Shown: piece by piece, positions 57,259 to 64,000 of the stretch
Layout: each line of letters opens with the position of its first letter
Numbering within the stretch: position 1 is the first letter of the stretch
Assembly (NCBI GenBank): GCA_037481615.1
Contig: JBBFLI010000014.1
From: SpSt-501 sp037481615
GTDB lineage: Bacteria > Desulfobacterota > Desulfobacteria > Desulfobacterales > SpSt-501
Strand: one strand, 5' to 3'
Length of the DNA stretch: 64,000 bases
The notes under the pieces: generated by a model
What the model saw: only the letters and a program-made list of their open reading frames with translations
What the model was told of the DNA's origin: nothing
Databases searched by the model: none
Program-made: the position numbers and the translations under genes

Positions 57259-58905
57259 CTACTTGAACTCGAGGGCGATCACCACACTCTTGGGGTCGGT
57301 CCCGATGACGTGGCCCTCGTCGAGGACGACCGCGGCGACGAGGGAGCGGCGGCCGTCGTTTGCGAAGTCGCCCACGGCGAAGTCGCGGATCGCACCGGTG
57401 ATCTTCCTCGTCCGCCACTCCGGGGCGAGCCCCAGCCCGTCCCAGAAGAAAGAAAAGATCTGGCTCTCCTGGAGGAAGCGCATGCGCTCGAGGCGGCGTC
57501 CCGCCCAGTCGTGGTTGCGGACGACGAGGAGGCGGCCCTTGCCCTCCCCCCCCGGCTCCCAGGGAAGCATCCGCATGGGGAGATAGATCGGGTTGACGAC
57601 GTCGCCCTGGTCGGCGCGCTCGGCTGCGAAATAGAGCGTGCTCCCGCCGTATTTTTCCGAACTTCGCCACTCTTGTGCGCCGCCGGGCTCGAAGACGCGG
57701 ATGAAATCGTCGCGGTCGAAGGCGACGGTCGACTCCTTGCGGTTCTCGCCCAGCCGGGCGAAGGCGAGCCCCAGGACATTCAGGGCGACCGGCACCGAAA
57801 CCGGCGCTTCCGCCTCGTAGCGGCCGTTTCTCCAGACCATTTCGTGGATGCGGTTCGAATGCGGGCTGCCCGGGCGGTGCTCCTGGCCGAGCAGCACCGC
57901 CCCGCGGTCCGGCGTCCGGCATACCCGGAAGTAGAGCGGGAGGCCTTCGGCGACGCGGCGGAAAGCCTTGCCGTCGTGCTCGAGGATGTAGGAGGAGACG
58001 CCGCGCCGCGTCGGGGTGAGGGCGGTGACGAAGATTTCGGGGCGGCCGTTCCCGTTGATGTCGGCCACATCGACGGCGACGGGGATGCCCCGGTTTTCGT
58101 TTCGCAAGTCGTGCACCTGGTAGAAGCGGCCCTGCTCCATGCGGTGGACGATCAGCCCTTCCTGGGTGGCGATCACGGTCTCGGTCTTCCCGTCCCCGTC
58201 CACGTCCCCGAGGGCAAGCCCGTTGAAGAGCTGCTTGAAGGAGGCGCTCCTCCAGAACTTGGGGGAAAGCTCGATCCCCCCGCCCCCCTCCTCGGAGACG
58301 AAGGGCGAGGGGCGATCTTCGGGGGCAAGACCCCCCTGGCTGCGGAAGAGCTTCTCGGGGTGGGCCTGGGGGTCGGCCGCGGGCGGGGCGGCGGCCTGCG
58401 GGGCGGCGGGGGCGGGGGTTGCCTCGGCCTGTGCGGCGGCCGGCTTGCCGAGGAGCGCCGCCTGCATCTCGCCCGCCAGTCGGTTGACCCGCGAGATGAT
58501 CCCCCCGGGGTCCGGGCTCTGCTCGGAGAAGGAAAGCGCAGGCCGTGCGCCCGCGGCGTCGACCGCCTTCGCATCGAGGCTCACCCCTTCGCCCAGCACG
58601 GTCAGGCTGCCGAAAACGAGAAAGTCCACCCCCAGGGCGCGCGCGGCCTCGGCGGCGCGCGCCTCGGCAAAACCGCCGGGAAGGGCGGCCAGCCCCCGTT
58701 CGACCGCCGCCCGGGGCTTCACTTCGAGCTCGCCCGGCCGGTTCAACCGCGTGCTCAGCATGTCGTAGATCCCGTCCGCCATGAAGCGCACATCGCGGTC
58801 GGCGTGGACCCGGAAGGGGACGATGGCGAGCGTTTTGGCAAGGAGCGCGGCCGGGAAGAGGGCGAAAACCAGGGCCGCGGTGAAGGCGATACGGATCTTT
58901 CTCAT
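57259..58905 (-). CDS. Secreted TolB-like N-domain plus FG-GAP repeat protein
   Basis: About 548 residues. A signal peptide is present (IRIAFTAALVFALFPAALLA, cleavage before KTLAIVPF near 24). A TolB/FlgO-like domain follows (about 24-150, LAIVPFRVHADRDVRFMADG, ALGVDFLVFGSLTVLGEG), then an Ala/Pro-rich linker (about 155-185) and a beta-propeller-like region with FG-GAP motifs: LALGDVDGDGKTETVIATQE near 233, DVADINGNGRPEIFVTALTP near 276, and VGDFANDGRRSLVAAVVLDE near 518. The DxDxDG and DxNxNG loops would bind calcium. Function unknown; periplasmic or surface location is likely. GGAG lies 9 nt before the ATG. Confidence 0.75.
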   Translation of the reverse strand: MRKIRIAFTAALVFALFPAALLAKTLAIVPFRVHADRDVRFMADGIYDMLSTRLNRPGELEVKPRAAVERGLAALPGGFAEARAAEAARALGVDFLVFGSLTVLGEGVSLDAKAVDAAGARPALSFSEQSPDPGGIISRVNRLAGEMQAALLGKPAAAQAEATPAPAAPQAAAPPAADPQAHPEKLFRSQGGLAPEDRPSPFVSEEGGGGIELSPKFWRSASFKQLFNGLALGDVDGDGKTETVIATQEGLIVHRMEQGRFYQVHDLRNENRGIPVAVDVADINGNGRPEIFVTALTPTRRGVSSYILEHDGKAFRRVAEGLPLYFRVCRTPDRGAVLLGQEHRPGSPHSNRIHEMVWRNGRYEAEAPVSVPVALNVLGLAFARLGENRKESTVAFDRDDFIRVFEPGGAQEWRSSEKYGGSTLYFAAERADQGDVVNPIYLPMRMLPWEPGGEGKGRLLVVRNHDWAGRRLERMRFLQESQIFSFFWDGLGLAPEWRTRKITGAIRDFAVGDFANDGRRSLVAAVVLDEGHVIGTDPKSVVIALEFK

Positions 58906-58963
58906 GAATGGGACTCCTCGGATATGCCGGCACCGGCGGCGGAAATCCCCGGCGCCTCGGGTT

Positions 58964-60394
58964 TCAGGCCTTCAAGAGCCGCTCGAGAAGAGCGTTCACG
59001 GTTTTGGGGTTCGCCCGGCCGCGGGTCTCCCTCATCACCTCGCCCACGAAGAAGCCGATCAGCTTCTTCTTCCCCGATCTGTAGGATGCGACCTCCGCGG
59101 GGTGCCGGGCGAGAACCTCGCGGGCGATCTTTTCGAGTTCGGCCTCGCCGCTGATCTGGGAGAGGCCTCTCGCGGCGACGATCGCCTCGGGGGCGGCGCC
59201 GCTTGCGGCCATCTCGGAGAAGACCTCTTTTGCGCTCTTCGCGCTGATCGTCCCCTCTTCGACGAGGTGAAGCAGCCTTGCGAGCGCATCGGGGGCGACC
59301 GGGGCGGCCGCGGCCTCGAGGCCGCGCTCGTTCAGAAGCGCGAGCAGCGGCCCCATCACCCAGTTGGCCACGGTCTTGGCCTGCGGAAAACGGGAAAGGG
59401 CGGCCTCGAAGTAGTCGGCCAGGGAACGCTCCGAGGTGAGCACCCCCGCATCGTAGGGGGAGAGGCCCAAGGTCTCCACGAACCGCCGCCGCCGGGCGTC
59501 GGGGAGCTCGGGCAGGCCCCGCCGCACGGCCTCGATCCAGGCCTCCTCGATCGAAAGCGGGGGAAGATCCGGGTCGGGGAAGTAGCGGTAGTCGTGCGCC
59601 TCCTCTTTCCCGCGCATGGAGACGGTCCGGTCGCGGTCGGGGTCGTAGAGGCGGGTCTCCTGCACCACCGCGCCGCCCTCGAGCAGGACCTCCCGCTGGC
59701 GCTCGATTTCGCGCTCGATCGCGCGCTCGACGAAGCGGAAGGAATTCAGGTTCTTGAGCTCGGTCCGGGTCCCGAGGACGGGGCTTCCCGGCGGCTTGAG
59801 GGAGACGTTCGCATCGCAGCGGAAGCTTCCCTCCTCGAGGTTCCCGTCGCAGATCTCGAGCCAGCGGACGAGCGCCCGCAGCGCCCGCAGGTAGGCCCCG
59901 GCCGCGGCGGCGGAGTCGAGGTCGGGCTCGCTCACGATCTCGACCAGGGGGACGCCGGCGCGGTTGAAATCGACCCGGCTTCGGCCCAGGCGTGGGTCGT
60001 GGACGAGTTTCCCCGCGTCCTCCTCCATGTGGATTCTGCGGATGCGCACGGTCTTTACGCCGTCCCCGGTTCCGATTTCGAGCCGGCCGTGTTCGGCGAC
60101 GGGAAGCTCGTACTGCGAGATCTGGTAGCCCTTGGGGAGGTCCGGGTAGAAGTAGTTCTTGCGCGCGAACCGGCTCTCGCGGGCGATTTCGCAGGAGAGG
60201 GAGAGCGCCAGGCGCAGCGCGTACTCCACGACCGCGCGGTTCAGGACCGGGAGCACGCCGGGGAGCCCCAGGCACACCGGGCAGACCTGGGTGTTCGGCG
60301 CGGCGCCGAAGGCGGTCGAGCAGGGGCAGAAGATCTTGGTTTTCGTCTTGAGCTGGGCGTGAACTTCCAGCCCGATCACGGGCTCGAATTCCAT
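58964..60394 (-). CDS. gatB: Glutamyl/aspartyl-tRNA amidotransferase subunit B
   Basis: About 476 residues, normal for GatB, which binds the mischarged tRNA and activates it with ATP. The protein starts MEFEPVIGLEVHAQLKTKTK and continues IFCPCSTAFGAAPNTQVCPV, with zinc-binding cysteines in this region, then FYPDLPKGYQISQYELPVAE. ICDGNLEEGSFRCDANVSLK and RTELKNLNSFRFVERAIERE are conserved, and the YqeY-like tail is at about 330-476. GAGGGAGA precedes the ATG at 60394. It is separate from gatCA by about 7 kb and opposite in strand. Confidence 0.96.
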   Translation of the reverse strand: MEFEPVIGLEVHAQLKTKTKIFCPCSTAFGAAPNTQVCPVCLGLPGVLPVLNRAVVEYALRLALSLSCEIARESRFARKNYFYPDLPKGYQISQYELPVAEHGRLEIGTGDGVKTVRIRRIHMEEDAGKLVHDPRLGRSRVDFNRAGVPLVEIVSEPDLDSAAAAGAYLRALRALVRWLEICDGNLEEGSFRCDANVSLKPPGSPVLGTRTELKNLNSFRFVERAIEREIERQREVLLEGGAVVQETRLYDPDRDRTVSMRGKEEAHDYRYFPDPDLPPLSIEEAWIEAVRRGLPELPDARRRRFVETLGLSPYDAGVLTSERSLADYFEAALSRFPQAKTVANWVMGPLLALLNERGLEAAAAPVAPDALARLLHLVEEGTISAKSAKEVFSEMAASGAAPEAIVAARGLSQISGEAELEKIAREVLARHPAEVASYRSGKKKLIGFFVGEVMRETRGRANPKTVNALLERLLKA

Positions 60395-60459
60395 GGTCTC
60401 TCCCTCACGGGCCGGGGGTCGGACCCGGCGGGCCATTGTCGCGGAGAGCGCAGGCCGAG

Positions 60460-61455
60460 TCAAGGGAGCCCCTCCGCCTCGACCGCGAAGGGCTCGCAGG
60501 GCTCCGCGGGGGCGTACCAGCGGAAGAAATGGTTCATGATGAACTTGACCGTCGCCTTGTCGACGTGGAAGTTCTCGCGGCCGCCGGCGAACCAGGTCTT
60601 CCCCAGGATCGGCCGGTAGAGGGTCGCCATCTCGAAGGCCGGGAAGTAGAAGGCGTTTTCGTGGCGGCAGACGAACTCGTCGGCTGCGGCGCGGAGCGTG
60701 CTCTTCGAGTTGCAGCTGGCGCTCAGGACGTCGGCGTCGCGGCGGAAGGTCGCCCAGAGGTGGACCGGGGAGACGGTGACGAGGATGCGGCAGCCCGGGT
60801 TGTGGGCGGCGAGGAGGGCGTGGATGCGTTCCAGGTTTTCGAGGTTTTCCGCGACCCGGCTGACCGTGAATTCGTAGCGCGCGAGGTCCCCGCCCTCGTT
60901 CACGTAGGGCCCGCCGGGGAGACTGATCACCGAGCCGTCCTCGCGGTCGCGCCAGATCTCGGTCAGCCCCAGGGTGAGGATCAGCAGCTCGGCCGAGGCG
61001 AGCGCGCGGCGCGAGTGCTCGCGGTGGCGCGCGAAATCGGCCTCGGCCTCCGCGAGCGAGTCGTAGAGCACGGCGCGGCGGAAGGGGTCCTGGATGCGCC
61101 CCGAGACCGGCGCCTGCCACCAGCGCCGCGCGGGGCGCCACTCGCCGAAGCTGTACTCGACGATCTGGCGCATGCAGAAGGTGTTGTAGACCCGCTCCCA
61201 GGCCGCGCTCGCGTGCACCGCGGCCGGGTGGTGGGCCTCCTCCTGGATGTAGGCGAATCCCCGCTGCAGCAGCCGTCGCTTGATCTCCCGCGCAAAGCAG
61301 CTGCCCATGGAGGCGATCCGGGTCTTCCGGGTGATCGTGAAGCCGAGATCGGCGGGGCGGGGGAAGTTTCCGTCGGCGGGCGGGTTGTCGTAGGAGCCCG
61401 GCCAGACCTGCCAGGGCTCGAAGCGGTGCACGGGGTGGACTTCGGAGCGGGCCAT
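60460..61455 (-). CDS. GSCFA-domain protein
   Basis: About 331 residues. The name-giving motif is present (IASMGSCFAREIKRRLLQRG, near residue 47-66), with a later catalytic-looking segment GLTEIWRDREDGSVISLPGG near 162-181 and VTVSPVHLWATFRRDADVLS near 228-247. GSCFA proteins resemble SGNH/GDSL hydrolases; their substrates are not well defined, but they often sit near surface polysaccharide genes. The divergent genes at 61629 and 62830 are glycosyltransferases, which fits. No signal peptide is seen. An extended -10 promoter lies upstream. Confidence 0.82.
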   Translation of the reverse strand: MARSEVHPVHRFEPWQVWPGSYDNPPADGNFPRPADLGFTITRKTRIASMGSCFAREIKRRLLQRGFAYIQEEAHHPAAVHASAAWERVYNTFCMRQIVEYSFGEWRPARRWWQAPVSGRIQDPFRRAVLYDSLAEAEADFARHREHSRRALASAELLILTLGLTEIWRDREDGSVISLPGGPYVNEGGDLARYEFTVSRVAENLENLERIHALLAAHNPGCRILVTVSPVHLWATFRRDADVLSASCNSKSTLRAAADEFVCRHENAFYFPAFEMATLYRPILGKTWFAGGRENFHVDKATVKFIMNHFFRWYAPAEPCEPFAVEAEGLP

Positions 61456-61523
61456 GGATCCCTCTTTCGGATGCGGAAGATCGTCTCCCCGGCGGGCGTT
61501 GCGCGCCGGCCGCGAAAGCCGCC

Positions 61524-61532
61524 ATTATACCA
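61524..61532 (-). promoter_or_regulatory. Extended -10 promoter for the GSCFA gene
   Basis: The minus strand reads TGGTATAAT, a perfect -10 box with the extended TGn element (-10 box at 61524-61529). No good -35 box is present, as usual for extended -10 promoters. The leader would be about 60 nt. Confidence 0.6.
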
Positions 61533-61561
61533 GAGGCGGAAGCGCGGGGAAAGCCTGCGAA

Positions 61562-61591
61562 TTGACAAGATCCCGCGAATTTCACTATAAA
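61562..61591 (+). promoter_or_regulatory. Promoter for the glycosyltransferase pair
   Basis: TTGACA (61562-61567) and TATAAA (61586-61591) are 18 nt apart. It starts about 30 nt from the divergent GSCFA promoter. Confidence 0.75.
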
Positions 61592-61628
61592 ACCCCATTT
61601 TCCGGCGGCGGCCGCGCCCGGAGACCCG

Positions 61629-62828
61629 ATGGCCCGCAACGCGACCTACAACATCCTCATGTACTCGCACGACACCTACGGGCTGGGCCATATCCGCCGG
61701 AGCCTGGCGATCGCCGCGCACCTGCTCGCCCCGCGGCTGAACATCCTGATCCTCACCGGCTCGCCGATCGCCGGCCGCTTCAGCTTCCCCGAGCAGATCG
61801 ACTTCGTGCGCATCCCCGGCATGATCAAGCGCACGAACGAGGAGTACCTGCCGCTTTCGATCAAGATCACCCCGCGGCACGCCCTCGACATCCGCAAGAG
61901 CATCATCACCGCCACGGTGAAGAGCTTTCAGCCCCAGCTCTTCATCGTGGACAAGGAGCCTCTCGGGCTCAAGCGGGAGGTGCTCCCCGCCCTGCAGTGG
62001 CTCCGGCGCTCGCGGCCGAAGACGCGCACCGTGCTCGGCCTGCGCGACATCATGGACGACGCCGCGACGACGCAGCGCGAGTGGCGCGAGAAAGGGGCCT
62101 ACGCGGCGCTCGAGGAGCTCTACAGCGAGATCTGGGTCTACGGCGAGCGGGATCTCTACGACCCGATCCGGGAGTACGCCATCCCCGAGGGCCTCGCCGC
62201 CCGCTTCCGCTTCACCGGCTACATCCCGCGGAAAGTCCCCACGGCCGAGGCCGTGCAGGGGCTGCGGCGCGAGCACGGGATCGGGGAGGAGGAGCGCCTG
62301 GTCGTCGTGACCACCGGGGGGGGCGGCGACGGCTTCCCGGTGATGGACGCCTACCTCTCCATGCTCGAGGCGCAGAACGGGGCGATCCCTTTCCGCAGCA
62401 TCCTGATCACGGGCCCCTTCATGCCCCGCTCCGAGCGCAAGGGGGTCGCCCGGCGCGCACGCAAGGTGGGGGCGCGCATGTACCACTTCTTCCGGCGCAT
62501 GGAGACCCTCTTCGCCGCCGCCGACCTCGTCGTCTGCATGGGGGGCTACAACACCCTCTGCGAGCTGCTGAGCGTGGGCACGCCCGCTCTCGTCGTGCCG
62601 CGGGAGACCCCGCGCCGCGAGCAGGCGCTGCGGGCGCAGGCCTTCCAGGCGCGCGGCCTGATCGAGCTCCTCCCTTGGGAAGAGCTGTCGCCGGAGAGCT
62701 TAGGCGAGCGGGTCCAGAGGGTGCTTGCGGACCCCGCCCCCTTCCGCGAGGCGATCGCCCGTTTTCCCATGACCGGGATCGAGGTCATGCGGGAGCGGTT
62801 GCGGGAGTTCCGGGGGCTTGCGGCCTGA
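61629..62828 (+). CDS. GT-B type glycosyltransferase (MurG/COG4671-like)
   Basis: About 399 residues. The N-terminal domain starts ILMYSHDTYGLGHIRRSLAI, with the GLGHxxR nucleotide-sugar-enzyme signature, and VVVTTGGGGDGFPVMDAYLS near 220-239 begins the C-terminal donor-binding domain. DLVVCMGGYNTLCELLSVGT near 300-319 is the conserved MurG-like GGYNT segment, and ALVVPRETPRREQALRAQAF follows. Similar proteins are annotated as predicted glycosyltransferases of unknown acceptor. The second glycosyltransferase begins 1 nt after its stop, so the two are coupled. Confidence 0.85.
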   Translation: MARNATYNILMYSHDTYGLGHIRRSLAIAAHLLAPRLNILILTGSPIAGRFSFPEQIDFVRIPGMIKRTNEEYLPLSIKITPRHALDIRKSIITATVKSFQPQLFIVDKEPLGLKREVLPALQWLRRSRPKTRTVLGLRDIMDDAATTQREWREKGAYAALEELYSEIWVYGERDLYDPIREYAIPEGLAARFRFTGYIPRKVPTAEAVQGLRREHGIGEEERLVVVTTGGGGDGFPVMDAYLSMLEAQNGAIPFRSILITGPFMPRSERKGVARRARKVGARMYHFFRRMETLFAAADLVVCMGGYNTLCELLSVGTPALVVPRETPRREQALRAQAFQARGLIELLPWEELSPESLGERVQRVLADPAPFREAIARFPMTGIEVMRERLREFRGLAA

Positions 62829-62829
62829 A

Positions 62830-64000
62830 ATGCCCGAGGTGAACGACCGCCCGCCGGTCCTCGGCATGATCCTCAAGGGCTACCCCCGGATCTCCGAGAC
62901 TTTCATCGCCCACGAAATCCGCCTCCTCGAGGAGGCCGGGCTCGCGATCCGCATCCTCTCCATGCGCCCCGGCCGCGAGGCGATCACCCACCCGGTGGTC
63001 CGGGCGATCCGCGCGCGCGTGGATTACCTGCCCGAGACCTTTTGGAAAAACGCTCCCCGGCTGCTTTACCGCAACAGCCTTCTTTGCCTCCGCCGCCCGC
63101 GGCGCTACGCGGCGGGACTGAAGCTCGCCCTGCGGCGGCTCGGGCGCAGCGGGAACCCCGCGAGCCTGAGGCACTTCCTGCAGGCGGGCTGGCTGGTCGA
63201 GAAGCTGCTTGCCGGCAGCGGGATCGCCCACTTCCACGCCCATTTCGCGCACTCGCCGGCCTCGGTGGCGCTCTACGCCTCGGCGCTCTCGGGCCTGCCC
63301 TTCAGCTTCACGGCGCATGCGAAGGACATCTACACGACGGACCCCGCGCAGTTGCGGGAGAAGATCGCCCGGGCGAGTTTCGTCGTCACCTGCACCCGCT
63401 ACAACGCGCGCCACCTCGGGCGTATCGCCGGCGGGCTTTCGACGCCGATCCATTGTTTCTACCACGGGATCGACACGCGCTTTTTCGATTCCGGCCCGGA
63501 GCTGCGCTTCACGGCCCGCCCCCCGTATCGGATCCTCACCGTGGCGCGGCTGATCGCGAAGAAAGGGATCCCCACGATCCTGCGCGCGCTCGCCCGGTTG
63601 AAGAGCGAGGGCTTGCCCTTCGACTACACGCTGGTCGGCGAGGGGCCGGAGCGGGAAAAGGTGGAGGGTCTCGTGCGCGGGCTGGGCCTCGGGGGGGGCT
63701 GCCGGCTTGCCGGGACGCTCGCCCACGAGGCCGTGCGCGAGGAGTACCGCCGCGCCGACCTCTTCGTCCTGGCGAGCGAGGTCGCCGCCGACGGCGACCG
63801 CGACGGGATCCCCAACGTGCTCGTCGAGGCGATGAGCATGGGGGTCCCGGTGGCGGCGACCCGCGTTTCGGCGATCCCCGAGCTCGTGGCGGACGAGGAG
63901 ACGGGGCTGCTCGTTTCCCCCGGGGATGAGGAGGCGCTCGCCGCCGCCATGCGCCGCCTGCTGGTCGACAGGGAGCTCAGGCGGCGGGTTCTCCCCGCGG
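62830..64000 (+). CDS. Glycosyltransferase family 4 protein, partial
   Basis: The first 390 codons; the gene is cut by the window edge. The N-terminus is MPEVNDRPPVLGMILKGYPR and the first Rossmann domain has ISETFIAHEIRLLEEAGLAI. HFHAHFAHSPASVALYASAL near 136-155 and FTAHAKDIYTTDPAQL near 160-175 resemble colanic acid/exopolysaccharide-type transferases. The donor-binding domain has VARLIAKKGIPTILRALARL, TLVGEGPEREKVEGLVRGLG and IPNVLVEAMSMGVPVAATRV (the EX7E region). The ATG overlaps nothing but lies 1 nt past the upstream stop. It probably acts in surface polysaccharide synthesis. Confidence 0.88.
   Translation, partial: MPEVNDRPPVLGMILKGYPRISETFIAHEIRLLEEAGLAIRILSMRPGREAITHPVVRAIRARVDYLPETFWKNAPRLLYRNSLLCLRRPRRYAAGLKLALRRLGRSGNPASLRHFLQAGWLVEKLLAGSGIAHFHAHFAHSPASVALYASALSGLPFSFTAHAKDIYTTDPAQLREKIARASFVVTCTRYNARHLGRIAGGLSTPIHCFYHGIDTRFFDSGPELRFTARPPYRILTVARLIAKKGIPTILRALARLKSEGLPFDYTLVGEGPEREKVEGLVRGLGLGGGCRLAGTLAHEAVREEYRRADLFVLASEVAADGDRDGIPNVLVEAMSMGVPVAATRVSAIPELVADEETGLLVSPGDEEALAAAMRRLLVDRELRRRVLPA

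Overview
The window is chromosomal DNA from a GC-rich, Gram-negative bacterium. Dissimilatory sulfate activation and reduction genes (aprBA, qmoABC, sat), a Tat-exported [NiFe] hydrogenase with maturation genes, outer-membrane porins and endonuclease-type MutL together suggest a sulfate reducer of the former Deltaproteobacteria (Desulfobacterota), perhaps a Syntrophobacteria- or Desulfarculia-like lineage. That placement is inference. No dsrAB is present in the window, so the direction of sulfur metabolism is not proven here.

Layout. 1-9152 is mostly minus-strand translation genes: infB (partial), nusA, rimP, tRNA-Gly, a MerR regulator, pheT, pheS, rplT, rpmI, infC (apparently with an ATA start), a TadA-like deaminase and an HsdR-N-like protein. 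9208-13301 holds a dGTPase-like HD hydrolase, three YkgJ-type cysteine-cluster proteins and an unusual short-chain dehydrogenase-like protein. 13302-23105 is the sulfate block: a promoter, a structured leader with a candidate 13-codon uORF, aprB-aprA, terminator, qmoA-qmoB-qmoC, terminator, sat, an unrecognised 98-codon gene and a terminator. 23236-24928 has a lipoprotein, two tRNA-Ser genes and an acidic unknown protein. 25076-33017 is the hydrogenase block: hynB-hynA, terminator, maturation protease-hypC-hypF-hypD-hypE; hypA and hypB are absent from the window.

33028-42253 is mixed: apbE, rimO, a polyprenyl diphosphate synthase, a secreted FlgT-like protein, pgsA, tRNA-Val, small membrane proteins, a DMT transporter, a GNAT protein, an orphan Tat-exported ferredoxin with a cytochrome-b-like partner, and a double-ACT protein. 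42255-51053 is a minus-strand run: a Tim44-like protein below a palindromic operator, coaBC and coaX, then a nickel/cobalt uptake cluster read as nikK - porin - nikM - nikL - DUF3842 - cooT - nikQ - nikO, headed by a promoter and a leader carrying its own intrinsic terminator. 51108-64000 has a SPOR protein, gatC-gatA, a 60-codon small gene, mutL, a probable major porin with strong transcription signals, a TolB-like/FG-GAP lipoprotein-pathway-type protein, gatB, a GSCFA protein and two glycosyltransferases (the last cut by the window end).

How it fits together. Sat activates sulfate to APS, AprAB reduces it, and QmoABC is expected to carry electrons from the quinone pool to AprAB. The periplasmic hydrogenase would supply electrons from H2 and needs nickel, which the Nik cluster could provide. 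No mobile element, CRISPR array or prophage was seen. The least explained items are the nikK leader, the DUF3842-CooT pair and the porin within the nickel cluster, the small gene after sat, and the aprB leader uORF.
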